Assembly: GCA_018713055.1 (NCBI GenBank)
Contig: DVFW01000021.1
Span: forward strand, 70,575-134,574
Source: Scatavimonas merdigallinarum
GTDB lineage: Bacteria > Bacillota > Clostridia > Oscillospirales > Acutalibacteraceae
DNA: 64,000 nt
Direction of reading: 5' to 3'
Shown: positions 51,667 to 61,437 of the stretch, in pieces
Position numbering within the stretch: the first letter of the stretch is position 1
Layout of the letters: every line of letters starts with the position of its first letter
Notes under the pieces: model-generated
The model's input: only the letters and a program-made list of their open reading frames with translations
Told to the model about the DNA's origin: nothing
The model's database searches: none
Position numbers and translations under genes: made by a program

Positions 51667-51698
51667 GGACGTGCCGCGTGAGATTTTGTGGCACGTCC
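51667..51698 (+). terminator. Hairpin after the ABC-class ATPase gene
   Basis: GGACGTGCC and GGCACGTCC form a 9-bp stem with a 14-nt loop but no T tract (CAGAAAAATT follows). Its right arm with flank, TGGCACGTCCCAGAA, also occurs inside the gene end near 51539-51553. Confidence 0.45.
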
Positions 51699-51883
51699 CA
51701 GAAAAATTAAATTGGTAATGGAGGTTCTGCGAAAGCTTTTGTATCACAAACATATAACAGACGTATTTAAATTAAAAGGAATGGCGGAGATACCACCACC
51801 TGTTATTTTGTGAAGCGTTGATCATAATGGTGGCAATGCGCAGTCTCAGTGTGGAATTTACTGATTGTAAGCGGGGGCAGTAG

Positions 51884-53002
51884 ATGGTACGTAAAGTTAC
51901 AAAAATGTGCATGATCTTGTTGCAAAAAGAGACGGTACTATGTATCTCTATTATATTAGCTTTGCTTTCCTGTTTCTTTGTTCCGCCCAGCCATTTATAT
52001 TTTTCATACGTTGACTGGGACACATTGGCCCTTTTGTTCAGTTTAATGGCGGTTATGAAAGGATTGCAAAAGGCCGGTTTTTTTGTCTGTATGGCAAATT
52101 TTTTACTAAAGAGGATTACGACCACGCGAACAATGCTGTTGATCCTTGTTTTTTTACCTTTTGTTTTAAGTATGGTTATTACAAATGACGTTGCATTAAT
52201 TACTTTTGTACCATTTGGCCTTATTGTACTGCGAATAGCAGGGCAGGAGCGTTTGGCGGCGCCACAGGCAGTGTTGCAAACTGTTGCGGCGAACCTTGGC
52301 AGCATGCTGACGCCGATGGGGAATCCTCAAAATCTTTACTTATATAATAAGTCCGGTATAAGGTTTGAAGAATTATGTGCGTTAATGTTTCCCTATGTTC
52401 TTGTTTCCGGGGTTTGTCTGGCGCTTATAATTGTTTTTAGGAAGCCTGTTCGTATTTCTGGTGTATCGCTGCCTGTTAAATTGGGAAGTCCAACAGCCTT
52501 GTTGTGTTGCACTGCAGGGTTTGCGCTGTGCCTTCTTGGAATCTTTAAAGTCATCCCACCCAGTATCATTGTAATCGTCGTGGTTGTTTTTTTGCTGTTT
52601 AAAGACCGCAAACTGTTATTAACGATTGATTATTCATTATTGGGAACTTTTATTTCTTTTTTCATTTTTATAGGAAACATTGCGAATATTGAAAGCTTTC
52701 AAAATTTTCTGGCTTCAATTCTGACAGGCCATGTTGAGTTGGCAGCAGTTGTGACCAGCCAGGTTACCAGTAATGTGCCTGCAGCTTTATTATTATCCGG
52801 ATTTACTTCGCAATGGAAAAGCCTTATTATTGGCTGTAATTTTGGGGGCCTGGGAACGTTGATTGCTTCCATGGCAAGCTTAATTTCCTATAAAATTGTG
52901 GTCAAAACGTATCCAGAACAACGTAAGCAATATTTTTGGCAATTTACTCTCTGCAATATCTGTCTTCTGGGGCTCCTTTTTTTGGTGTACTGTTTGCTAT
53001 AA
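51884..53002 (+). CDS. Ion permease of the CitMHS/ArsB/NhaD (IT) superfamily
   Basis: This ~372-residue protein has about ten transmembrane helices. 'VITNDVALITFVPFG' and 'AAPQAVLQTVAANLGSMLTPMGNPQNLYLY' are the hallmark re-entrant blocks of the ArsB/NhaD/CitM permeases; a second copy near the end ('QVTSNVPAALLLSGF', 'GGLGTLIASMASLISYK') matches the inverted repeat fold. The transported ion (citrate, arsenite, Na+/H+, sulfate) cannot be told. It is AT-richer than the window average. The start is uncertain (ATG 51884, or ATG 51908) with no clear Shine-Dalgarno site. It is flanked by hairpins and seems monocistronic. Confidence 0.82.
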   Translation: MVRKVTKMCMILLQKETVLCISIILALLSCFFVPPSHLYFSYVDWDTLALLFSLMAVMKGLQKAGFFVCMANFLLKRITTTRTMLLILVFLPFVLSMVITNDVALITFVPFGLIVLRIAGQERLAAPQAVLQTVAANLGSMLTPMGNPQNLYLYNKSGIRFEELCALMFPYVLVSGVCLALIIVFRKPVRISGVSLPVKLGSPTALLCCTAGFALCLLGIFKVIPPSIIVIVVVVFLLFKDRKLLLTIDYSLLGTFISFFIFIGNIANIESFQNFLASILTGHVELAAVVTSQVTSNVPAALLLSGFTSQWKSLIIGCNFGGLGTLIASMASLISYKIVVKTYPEQRKQYFWQFTLCNICLLGLLFLVYCLL

Positions 53003-53116
53003 GATTTCATTTGTATGCGCCGGCAGAAGGTATATGAAAATGGTTAGCCTGTTAAAGATAGCTGAAACATCCAAAAAGCCTGCCCCTTTACATTGCAGCA
53101 GGCGGCGTTTCAGTTA

Positions 53117-53147
53117 AAATGCCCACTCTTTTGAGCGGGCATTTTTT
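53117..53147 (+). terminator. Bidirectional terminator between permease and small membrane protein
   Basis: AAAATGCCCACTC and GAGCGGGCATTTT form a 13-bp stem with one mismatch and a 4-nt T loop, flanked by T and A runs on both sides. Confidence 0.82.
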
Positions 53148-53190
53148 ATGTGATTTGCTGTTGTTTGTTTTTGCAAAAGCTGCATTTTTG

Positions 53191-53418
53191 CTATTTGCTT
53201 TTCTGATATTTTATAATTAATCCAATAATTAAAAAAATGACAGCCGCGCCTATAAAAACTGGAGCCAAAAAGCCTGATACGGAAATAAAGAAACAAATGC
53301 TGTCATTTGTCTGTAATAAAGAACGGTTTGCTGAAAAGCCAATTGCAAGCATTAAGTCGATAATACCAATCCATCCGGTTATGCTTGCAAGGATCAGCAA
53401 TATTTTATACAGTTTCAA
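53191..53418 (-). CDS. Small two-helix membrane protein, unknown function
   Basis: This 75-residue protein has two hydrophobic helices at about 5-28 and 45-70 and a polar loop between them. The start is TTG 53418 with AGGAG 7 bases upstream, which supports it as real. It is divergent from the XRE regulator 129 bp away, so the regulator may control it (inference). No family recognised. Confidence 0.65.
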   Translation of the reverse strand: MKLYKILLILASITGWIGIIDLMLAIGFSANRSLLQTNDSICFFISVSGFLAPVFIGAAVIFLIIGLIIKYQKSK

Positions 53419-53546
53419 AAGCTTTCTCCTTCCTGTTCATATATGTAGGAATTGCTGTATAATAACTACTAATTGTCATAATTTTACACCTATAGTCACT
53501 GATATGTCAAGAGGTTGGTTGTTATAATAAAATTGGTGATGAATTG

Positions 53547-53882
53547 ATGAAAAATATAAATTATCAATTGGTCGGACAAAGGGTAAAGCAACTACGAAAT
53601 AAAAAGCATTTAACACAAGAGCAGTTAGCGGAAGCCTGCAATATTTCGACCTCTTATCTGGGACATATTGAACGTGGAAGTAAAAAATTATCACTGGAAA
53701 CTGCTGTAAAAATTGCCCAATGTCTGCATGTCAGTCTGGATGCACTTGTAATTGACGGCGTTTTAGAAAACAGCGGGCTGTTATCAAATATTGAGGCGAT
53801 TATTAAAAAACAGGACAAAAAGAAGCAAGAACAATTTATCCGCCTGTTGAAGATTTTAGCCAAAAACATAGATGCACTGTAG
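53547..53882 (+). CDS. XRE-family transcriptional regulator
   Basis: This 111-residue protein has a Cro/C1-type helix-turn-helix at about residues 7-62: 'VGQRVKQLRNKKHLTQEQLA', 'NISTSYLGHIERGSKKLSLE'. A Lys-rich helical tail (~80-111) probably dimerises. ATG 53547 is preferred to TTG 53544. AT-rich composition and the pairing with a small divergent membrane gene are typical of mobile accessory modules, though no integrase is seen. Confidence 0.88.
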   Translation: MKNINYQLVGQRVKQLRNKKHLTQEQLAEACNISTSYLGHIERGSKKLSLETAVKIAQCLHVSLDALVIDGVLENSGLLSNIEAIIKKQDKKKQEQFIRLLKILAKNIDAL

Positions 53883-53885
53883 GTT

Positions 53886-53926
53886 CCTGCCGTTGATGCG
53901 TTTGTCCTCAATGGCAGGTTTTTTTG
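53886..53926 (+). terminator. Terminator of the XRE gene
   Basis: CCTGCC (53886-53891) pairs with GGCAGG (53913-53918), with TTGA/TCAA extending inside, followed by T7. Confidence 0.82.
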
Positions 53927-53931
53927 TGTGA

Positions 53932-54096
53932 AAAATAAAAATATTTTACAATGAAATTAAAAATGCAGGTTGTTTTGCCGAAAGCATATGTGACCGTATC
54001 GGCAAAAGCGCAAAAGAAAAAATGAAGGCAAATATTTACGCTGGCCTTGTTTCCAGACATCTGTTGTACGTAACTGCTGTATACAGACAATTTTAA
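53932..54096 (+). other. Open frame without start, possible gene remnant
   Basis: In frame from 53932 to a TAA at 54094-54096 there are 54 sense codons with protein-like composition ('GCFAESICDRIGKSAKEKMK', then 'ANIYAGLVSRHLLYV'). No start codon or ribosome site precedes it except an internal Met. It may be the 3' remnant of a lost gene. The remaining part of the 485-bp gap up to 54369 is AT-rich and holds only the protease promoter. Confidence 0.25.
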
Positions 54097-54271
54097 ATGT
54101 CGTGCAGGTTTGTATGGTTTTCACTATATAAATAAAAATGAAAAAATTTTTATCCGGAAAATCTCATAAAAGAAATTATAAAGAAGAATTGGATTTCACG
54201 TGAAGAGATAAAAAAAGAAAAGAATATCAGAAAAAGAAGCAATTTAGACAAAAACCGCATTTTGTTTTTGT

Positions 54272-54299
54272 TTGATTTTTTTGTGTTTCTCTATATAAT
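54272..54299 (+). promoter_or_regulatory. Promoter of the starch-binding papain-like protease gene
   Basis: TTGATT (54272-54277), 16 bp, TATAAT (54294-54299), 70 bp before the start. Confidence 0.7.
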
Positions 54300-54368
54300 C
54301 TAATTTGGTTTTGCTTTAATATGATAAACCGATAAAAGCAAAAATTGCACACAAAGAAAGGATTTGGA

Positions 54369-57300
54369 ATGATGAGTAAAAGACGAAAAAGGCTGGGAAC
54401 GGCCCTGTTATCCTGCATCATGCTGCTGTCCTGCTTTGCAGGCGTTACAGCATTTGCAGAGGAAAGCGGTACCTATGCAAATGCCGCGCCTGCGCGGCAG
54501 ACTGCGCAGGAAACAGAAGATAAAGCAGCACGGAAGGATGGCAAGACGACCTCCAGAGAGGAAAAGTACGCCGGCTTTGCAACGGGGGGACATTACTACA
54601 GAGGAAAGTTTTCAAGACGTTGAAACAATAGAATCTGTAAACGAATATTACACAAGGGCAAACCTTGTGGACAGAGCGAGGCGCGCCCGCGCAAATGCGG
54701 CGGCATTGCCCTCTAAAGTGGACAACAGCCAAAGCAAATATTTCCCCGCGATTGGCAACCAGGGCAGTATTGGTTCCTGTACGGCCTGGTCGCAGGTATA
54801 TTACCAGTTTACATACGCAATGAACAAGTCTATGGGCCGGGAAACAACCACGGCCACCACGTTCTCCCCAAAATGGGCCTATAATCTTGTAAACAGTGGG
54901 ATGGACAAAGGAACGAGTGCATATGAAATTTATGCAGTTTTAAAACTTCAGGGCGCCGCTCTGTGGAGCCAGGTGCCGTATGACTCGGATTACCTTAGCT
55001 GGAGCCCGGAAAAAGACATTTGGAGTTCTGCAGGGGATTACAGGATCAGCGGTTATCAGAGGCTTACATTTGGGGAAGGGGATACACCCATCACGGGCCC
55101 AGGGGACCAGGATCTGGAACTGATAAAAACGGCTTTAAATAACGGTGAGCTGCTGGCCTACAGTACATATATCAGCAGCTGGGAATATGAAACCCTGCAG
55201 ATCAATCCGGCGGCGCCGGAAAACACGGTCTATGCAGATGAATCCATTGTTATTGCGCAAAACGGCAGGGAAGGTTCGCACAGGATGACAATTGTCGGCT
55301 ATAACGACGATTTGTGGGCCGACATCAACGGCGACGGCCAGGTGCAGGAGCAGGAAAAAGGTGCGTTTAAAATTGTAAACTCCTGGGGGGACGATTTTGA
55401 AAACGACGGATTTGTCTGGGTATCTTACGACGCGCTCAACGAAATTTCCAGCGTGCCCGGTGCGGAAAACGCTGCCGATAGGCAGGGGATTTTCTGCGAC
55501 ATTACAAGGATTGATGTGGCGCCGTATGATTCAGATTCCGACATACTGTTAACTTATACGCTCAACAGCGAAGACCGAAACCAGACCAGAGTGTATGTTA
55601 CAGCGGAGAAATTTGGAACGAAAACAACAAAGGAGGTTTCTCCTTATAGCATTTCATTGCTTGATGAATATGGGAAATATTCTTACGATGGCGCGAAAAA
55701 CGCAAACGACGGCACCATGTGCCTGGATTTGGAAGAGGTGATTGAAGGGTTAAATTCTGACAATTTTCAGGATTATACCTGGAGTGTTGAGTTTGTGGAT
55801 GAAGAAAAAGACGGAAAAGTGTTTACAGTTAAAGACGCAAAAATTGTCGACCGGAACACAGGAAACGTCTATACCCGGCAGGAAAGCTACCCCTTTACGC
55901 TGGACGGCAGTTCAAAAACTTTGGAAATGTATGCGTGCCGGATCAGAGCCGCCGTTATCTATTATCGTGGGTATGAAAACCCGTATATCTCCTATAAAAT
56001 TGGCGACGGGGACTGGACACCGGGGTATGGCGTAGCGATGGAAGCCAACACTGAAAAATATGGTTTTTTATATAAATATGTCATTTTATTGGGCGACACA
56101 TCGGAGGGCGCAACTGTTTGCTTTAACGATGGCGAAGAAAACTGGGACACAAATAACGGGCAGTATTATACGGCCCAAAACGGAATCAACACATTTATTA
56201 CGCAAAACACCGTACCCGAGCTGAAAATTACCTCTTTTACAACTGCAAATTCTGATCAACAGGTAGAGGTAAATGCAACCTACCAGACGCTTGCCGTATT
56301 CTTGCAGGCGGAAGGAGGATATGCACCGTATACATATAGCTTTTCCTGTGCACATCAGGAGATCAGCGATGACCAGTATACAACCGGCTACTCCGAAAGC
56401 AGTACGGGGCATTTGTTTGTACGGAACCCGGGTACCTATTGTGTTACAGGGTATGTAAAAGACCGCAGTGGCAGAGTTTTGACGTCTGTGCTATATGTTA
56501 CCGCGGTTGAGGAAGACTTTACGATTCGTTCTTTTACAACTGATCCAGAATCACCGGTAGCGTTGGGAAATAAAATTACCTTTACGGTGTCTACTGCGGG
56601 GGAAAACGTTTATCCATATTCCAAAGATATTTATACCTGGACTATTCAAAAGGATGGGCAAGCGGTGGCAAATCCCAAGACGACCGAGATTACAGAGAAA
56701 AATGTAGGCCAGAAAACCAGTACCGCAAAAATGGAGTGGACGCCTACCGAAACCGGCCAATACATAGCAACCGTGCGAGCGGTGGATTATAAAAACAATG
56801 TTGCAGAAAAAAGCGTTGCGTTTACAGTGAGCGAAGAGATGCACGTGGAATCACTTACCGCAGACCCAAAATCACCTGTAAAAATTGGGGAAGAAATCAC
56901 CTTTACGGCAATCACCAATGGGGATGGCATTTCTGCGTATTATCCGTATCACAAAGTGGAATCCTCTTGGACTGTTAAAAAGGACGGGCAGGTAGTTGCA
57001 AGCCCGGAGACGTCTTATTTCAACAGAATTGCGTACCGGAGCAGCCAGCTTCAGGCAAAGTGGACGCCTGATGAAGCCGGAAATTACGCTGTGACCGTGC
57101 AGGTGGAGGATATTGAAGGAAATTTTGCAGAGAAGACCAGTTGGTTTATAGTGGAAGATGCGTTGTGCATAGATTCGTTTACGACGGACCTGGACAACTA
57201 TATGGGGATATATGGGACTGTGAATATGCGAGCGCAGGCGGCCGGCGGCATGGCCCCCTACCAGTATCAGTTCTCCTATTGGAAAACAGGAAGCAATACT

Positions 57301-57996
57301 GTGATACAGCCCTATTCTGATCAAAATACGGCGTCTGTGCAGTTTAAAGAAGCAGGAACATACAGGCTTCTTGTAAGCGTGAAGGATGCAAAAGGCAATG
57401 TGGCGACTGAGAAAAAGACCTTTACCGTGGCAAACCTGTATGTAATGCAGTTGAATGCAAGCAAAACAGATGCACAGGCGGGGGAAACGGTGACCTTCCG
57501 TGCAGAAACTTCCAACGAAGCCAAGGATATTACCTATAGCAATTATTATTATACGGTTACAAAGGACGGAAAGACGCAGAGCCTGACGACCAATACGGAC
57601 AAGACGGCAAACTGGGCGCCACCAGAAGCCGGAACCTATACAGTCAGGCTGGAAATCCGGTACGATGAAAAAGTATTGTCATTTAAAACAATGGAATATA
57701 CCGTATCGCCACCAAGCAACCGTATTACAATTTACTATAAGGGTTACAGTACGCCGTACATTCATTACCAGATAGGAGAAGGAAGCTGGACCAACGTGCC
57801 GGGAATAGCAATGGAAGAAAGCGCGGCCATGCCGGGTTATACGCATCAATACACCATTGAGCTTGGCGATGCGGCCTATGCAAACGTGTGCTTTAACGAC
57901 GGGCACAACAATTGGGACAGCAGAAACGGACAGAATTACCGCTTTGAAGCGGGGACGTATACCTACCAAAACGGACAGGTGGTAAAAATAGGATAA
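54369..57996 (+). CDS. Exported papain-like (C1) protease with starch-binding modules; frame broken at a G6 tract
   Basis: From ATG 54369 (or 54372) the frame encodes a signal peptide ('GTALLSCIMLLSCFAGVTAFA') and ~70 residues, but ends at 54623. The rest lies in another frame that is open to 57996. Frames meet at six G at 54584-54589; five (or eight) G would give one protein of ~1208 residues. The C1 domain has Cys (codon 54778, 'GSCTAWS'), His (55279, 'GSHRMTIVGY') and Asn (55378, 'VNSWGDDF'), with an EF-hand-like 'DINGDGQVQEQE' between. Then come a CBM25/26-type starch-binding module (~55950-56205, 'VCFNDGEENWDTNNGQYY'), about five Ig-like repeats (56220-57705), and a second starch-binding module (57720-57990). 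A protease with starch-binding modules is unusual. Confidence 0.82.
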
Positions 57997-58031
57997 GAAT
58001 CTGGTTTGTTGAAAAAGAGAAAAAGATAAAA

Positions 58032-58071
58032 GGGATGGCGCCGCTTTAAAGCGGCGCCATCCCTGCGTTTT
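58032..58071 (+). terminator. Bidirectional terminator between protease and SDR gene
   Basis: GGGATGGCGCCGCTTT and its complement form a 32-bp perfect palindrome. T-rich sequence follows on the plus strand and TTTTATCTTTT on the minus strand. Confidence 0.9.
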
Positions 58072-58117
58072 GTTTTGAAAAGCAATGCGGCATACCAAAG
58101 AGGCAGGGATAAAAATA

Positions 58118-59128
58118 TCAGGCCGGTAGTTTTGCTTTACAAGTTTGACTTTTTTTAAGCCACGCGATGGTATCTGCAATTGTCTGGTACAGGTCGCGGG
58201 GCCGCCAACCCAACTCGCTGGTAGCCTTGTCATGGGAAAAACGGTCGTTGCTTTGCAGTGTATACAAAGAATAGCTTGTATACAGCGGGCGTTGTCTGGT
58301 GCGTTTTGCGTGCAGCTGTATAAAGGGGACGGCAGCTTTTGCAAGCCATATAGGTAAAACGGGCAAACGCCGACCGCCGCAAATGCTGCGGACCATCTTC
58401 AGCAGTTCTTTAATTTCGTAATGCCGGTTTGATAATATATAGCATTCTCCTTTTTTACCTTTGTCCGCCGCCAGCAGACAACCCTGAGCAACATCGCGCA
58501 CATCTACAAAATCGTAGCCGCCGTTTACACAGGCGGGCAGACGTCCGCAGATGTAGTCGCTTACCAGTTGTACCAAATGGTTGCAATGGGCGTCGTACGG
58601 CCCTAAAATACCGGAAGGATGCACTACGACGGCGTCAAGCCCCTGTTTAATTTCTTCAAGCAGCAGCCTGGTTGCTTCTGCCTTCGTTTTGGCATATCCG
58701 CCTGTGACCTGCTGCGGGGAAAAGCTGTAAACCTCCTTTAAAACGAGCGGCTTTGCTTTTTCCGGTATGGCATGGACAGAGCTGACATATACCATACGTT
58801 TAACCTTTTTTTCCAGGCAAAGCGCGGCAACTGTTTTTGTACCATTGACGTTCACGTCGTATAGGGTGGGGGAGGCTTTCTTGGCAATATTTATAATGCC
58901 GGCGGTATGCAGCACGATTACCTGTGCGCCCTGCGTGTCTGCAAAAAGCGGCAGAAGTGTTTCACGCTTGCGCACGTCGCCCTTATAATAAGTAACGTTG
59001 CCATGGTCTGTTGCGTGCTCCTGTGGAAGGATCAGGCCGCGTACCAGGCAATCCTGTTTTTCCAGCATACGTACCAGCGTACTTCCCAGATGGCCGTTTG
59101 CACCGGTGATAATGTAGATCCGTTTCAT
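58118..59128 (-). CDS. NAD-dependent epimerase/dehydratase (extended SDR)
   Basis: This 336-residue protein has the NAD(P)-binding 'IITGANGHLGSTLVRML' at the N-terminus, 'VYVSSVHAIP' with the catalytic Ser region, and 'GGYAKTKAEA' as the YxxxK. It belongs to the extended SDR group near dihydroflavonol-reductase/3-beta-HSD-like enzymes ('VDVRDVAQGCLLA', 'HPSGILGPYD'). The substrate is unknown. ATG 59128 follows AGAGGTG. It is divergent from a TetR regulator 157 bp away, its likely repressor. Confidence 0.85.
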   Translation of the reverse strand: MKRIYIITGANGHLGSTLVRMLEKQDCLVRGLILPQEHATDHGNVTYYKGDVRKRETLLPLFADTQGAQVIVLHTAGIINIAKKASPTLYDVNVNGTKTVAALCLEKKVKRMVYVSSVHAIPEKAKPLVLKEVYSFSPQQVTGGYAKTKAEATRLLLEEIKQGLDAVVVHPSGILGPYDAHCNHLVQLVSDYICGRLPACVNGGYDFVDVRDVAQGCLLAADKGKKGECYILSNRHYEIKELLKMVRSICGGRRLPVLPIWLAKAAVPFIQLHAKRTRQRPLYTSYSLYTLQSNDRFSHDKATSELGWRPRDLYQTIADTIAWLKKSQTCKAKLPA

Positions 59129-59285
59129 AATTGTATACACCTCTTATAATTTATGAACACCATGTTGATTTTCGTTTCTAATTGTATTATAATCATCTTA
59201 CAGGAAAACTACAATTGCCAGTTTTTTTTAAAATGCAAAAATATTGAACAGACGCAACACGGGTTGTTGAAAAGGAGAGGTTATT

Positions 59286-59921
59286 TTGAAAAAGTTTAAA
59301 AACGACCACCGCACGCGTGTGACAAAACTGCTGATACGAAAGGCCTTTACCCATCTTTTAAAACAAAAACCCATTCAAAGCATTTCTATTAAAGAGCTGT
59401 GTGAGTTGGCGGGAATTAACCGCGGTACATTTTATACGCATTATACCGATATTTATGATCTGCGCAGCCAAATGGAGGAGGAAATGCTGCAGGATTTTGA
59501 AAAAGCGCTTGCGCCGCTTTTTTCCAACGAACAGGAACAACTGACGCCTGTAAAGATAACAGCAGGGGTTTTTCAGTGTTTAAAAGAAAATTCAGACTTG
59601 TGCACCGTTACGCTGGGGGATTATGGCGACAAAGCTTTCGCGCTGAAGCTGATTAATATGGGGCGGGAAAAGTGCATTACGTCCTATTCCGGCTATTTTA
59701 AAAACGCATCTGCAAAAGAGATTGAATATTTTTACGCGTTTGCAAGCGCAGGCTGCATAGGACTGCTGCAAAAATGGCTGGAAGAGGGTATGGTAACACC
59801 CGCGCAGCAGGTTGCAGAGATGGCGGAAGACATGATGTACAGAGGGATTGGTTTTTTAAATGGAACAGACACGCGGGAGTTGGATGCAAGGAAAGAACAC
59901 GAAGGAAAGACGCCGGGATAA
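59286..59921 (+). CDS. TetR/AcrR-family transcriptional regulator
   Basis: This 211-residue protein has an N-terminal helix-turn-helix: 'LLIRKAFTHLLKQKPIQSIS', then 'IKELCELAGINRGTFYTHYT'. An all-helical ligand domain follows ('GCIGLLQKWLEEGM', typical of the DUF/TetR_C_7-like tail). The start is TTG 59286 behind AAGGAGAGG. Divergent position to the SDR gene suggests it regulates that gene in response to its substrate. Confidence 0.9.
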   Translation: MKKFKNDHRTRVTKLLIRKAFTHLLKQKPIQSISIKELCELAGINRGTFYTHYTDIYDLRSQMEEEMLQDFEKALAPLFSNEQEQLTPVKITAGVFQCLKENSDLCTVTLGDYGDKAFALKLINMGREKCITSYSGYFKNASAKEIEYFYAFASAGCIGLLQKWLEEGMVTPAQQVAEMAEDMMYRGIGFLNGTDTRELDARKEHEGKTPG

Positions 59922-59950
59922 ATTTATGTAATTCTTTTTAGAAAAAAGAA

Positions 59951-59979
59951 AAGGCGGGCAATTTGCCCGCCTTTGTTCT
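59951..59979 (+). terminator. Bidirectional terminator between TetR and M23 genes
   Basis: AAGGCGGGCAA and TTGCCCGCCTT form an 11-bp stem with minimal loop. T-rich tails lie on both strands. Confidence 0.85.
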
Positions 59980-60004
59980 TTGTCTTTTTATCAAAGCAGT
60001 CCAT

Positions 60005-61171
60005 TTAGAACAGTTCAGACGCCGGGTCGTAACGCTGGCCGTTAAACCAGCATTCGAAATGCAGGTGCGCGCCGTAGGAATTGCCCGTGTTGCCGATATA
60101 ACCTATAATTTCGCCCTGCTGTACGGCCTGGCCCGGCTCTACAACGAGCACGCTGCAATGCGCATACAGGGTGGAGTAGCCGCCGCCGTGGTCGAGCATA
60201 ACATAATATCCCCAGCCGGAGCCCCAGGAATCTGTTGCATTTGCGCGTATAACCGTGCCGCTTTGCGCTGCAATAATGGGCTTGCCGTAGGCGCTGCCGT
60301 TGCAGGCAAAATCCATCCCCTGGTGGTTGCGGCTGTCGCCCCAGTAGGAGGTGATCACGTTGCATTCCGGCGCGGGCCAGATGTACCCGTTTGCGCCGCC
60401 TGAACCGTTGCCAAGGATCCCGCCGTTTTCCTGTACATACTGCTTGTGCCACTGTGCAAGCTCTTCAGACAGGGCTTCTTGCTCGGCGGAGTTTTTCTGT
60501 AGCTGGTCTTCCAGTTCCTCCTGCGTTTTTTGCAGGCGGCTGAGGACTTCGTCGCATTCCTGCTTAAGGGCGTCAAGCTCCTTGTAGTTTTTTTCAAGCT
60601 CGGTTTTGGATTGGGAGACAACGGCCTTTTCTTCTTCGAGCGCGGTTTTCTCCGCCGTGACGGCATGCAGTTTTTGGGAAAGCTTGTCAATGATTTTTGC
60701 ATCAAACGAGGAGATGCTTTCGACCAGGTATGCTTTGTCTATAAAATCGTTGAAATCTTTGGCGCCCAGGATGATTTCCAACGTAGAGGCTTCCCCAGCC
60801 ATATAGATTGCGCGGATGCGCTGGCCCAAAATTTCGTAATCCTGGTCAATTTCTTCCTGTTGCACGCGGATTTGCGCTTCTTTTTCCACAATTTGTTTAT
60901 TACAGGTAGAAATGGTGGTGTTCAAAAGGTCGATCTGCTCCTGCAGGTTGTCGATCTTTGCCTGCAGCGCCTGTTGCAGCTGCAATTGTTCTGTGGCGTC
61001 TTCGCGCGCCTGGTCAAGCTGCCGGTCGAGCTCTTCCTGCTGTTGCTGCAGTTGCTGGCTGCGGGTTGAAAATTCGCTGATGTCTGCAATGGCGTACGCA
61101 GACGCTGTGCAGGAAAGGGCGGTGCATAAAAACAAGCACAGGCCCCGGCGCAGCAAACGATGAAATCGCAT
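60005..61171 (-). CDS. Exported M23-family peptidoglycan endopeptidase with coiled coil
   Basis: The protein has 388 residues. A signal peptide covers ~1-28 ('GLCLFLCTALSCTASAYA'), then a long coiled coil of Gln/Glu-rich heptads to ~245, like EnvC or NlpD-type activators and Bacillus CwlO-like hydrolases. The M23 (LytM) domain follows: 'SRNHQGMDFACNG' (HxxxD zinc site), 'GWGYYVMLDHGGGYSTLYAHCS' and 'GAHLHFECWFNG' (HxH). All zinc ligands are present, so it is probably active on peptide crosslinks. The ATG at 61171 follows AAAGGACAG. It is divergent from the starch-binding-like gene. Confidence 0.92.
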   Translation of the reverse strand: MRFHRLLRRGLCLFLCTALSCTASAYAIADISEFSTRSQQLQQQQEELDRQLDQAREDATEQLQLQQALQAKIDNLQEQIDLLNTTISTCNKQIVEKEAQIRVQQEEIDQDYEILGQRIRAIYMAGEASTLEIILGAKDFNDFIDKAYLVESISSFDAKIIDKLSQKLHAVTAEKTALEEEKAVVSQSKTELEKNYKELDALKQECDEVLSRLQKTQEELEDQLQKNSAEQEALSEELAQWHKQYVQENGGILGNGSGGANGYIWPAPECNVITSYWGDSRNHQGMDFACNGSAYGKPIIAAQSGTVIRANATDSWGSGWGYYVMLDHGGGYSTLYAHCSVLVVEPGQAVQQGEIIGYIGNTGNSYGAHLHFECWFNGQRYDPASELF

Positions 61172-61437
61172 GGTGGATCTGTCCTTTCTTAATATAAATC
61201 CCGCGCGGAAAAATGTCTGAAAAGAACAGACAAAACGGGATTTTGCCGATTAAAGCTGTTTTTAATCTACCATAAACGGCGTATGTTTGCAAGGTGTTTT
61301 ATAGATTGAAACGCTGCGCAGAAAAAACGGGGCAAAAAAGCAGGAAAAAGGGGGGCCTTTTGCGGCTCCAATTTTTACCAATAATTTACAAATGTATGAA
61401 AATCTTTTGAGAGATATACCAATCTTAACAGAAATGT

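Noticed and set aside
54248..54266. Palindrome ACAAAA-N6-TTTTGT before the protease gene as a third agr-type operator
   Set aside because: Arms are in the opposite order (ACAAAA first) and spacing to the -35 differs from the shared element.
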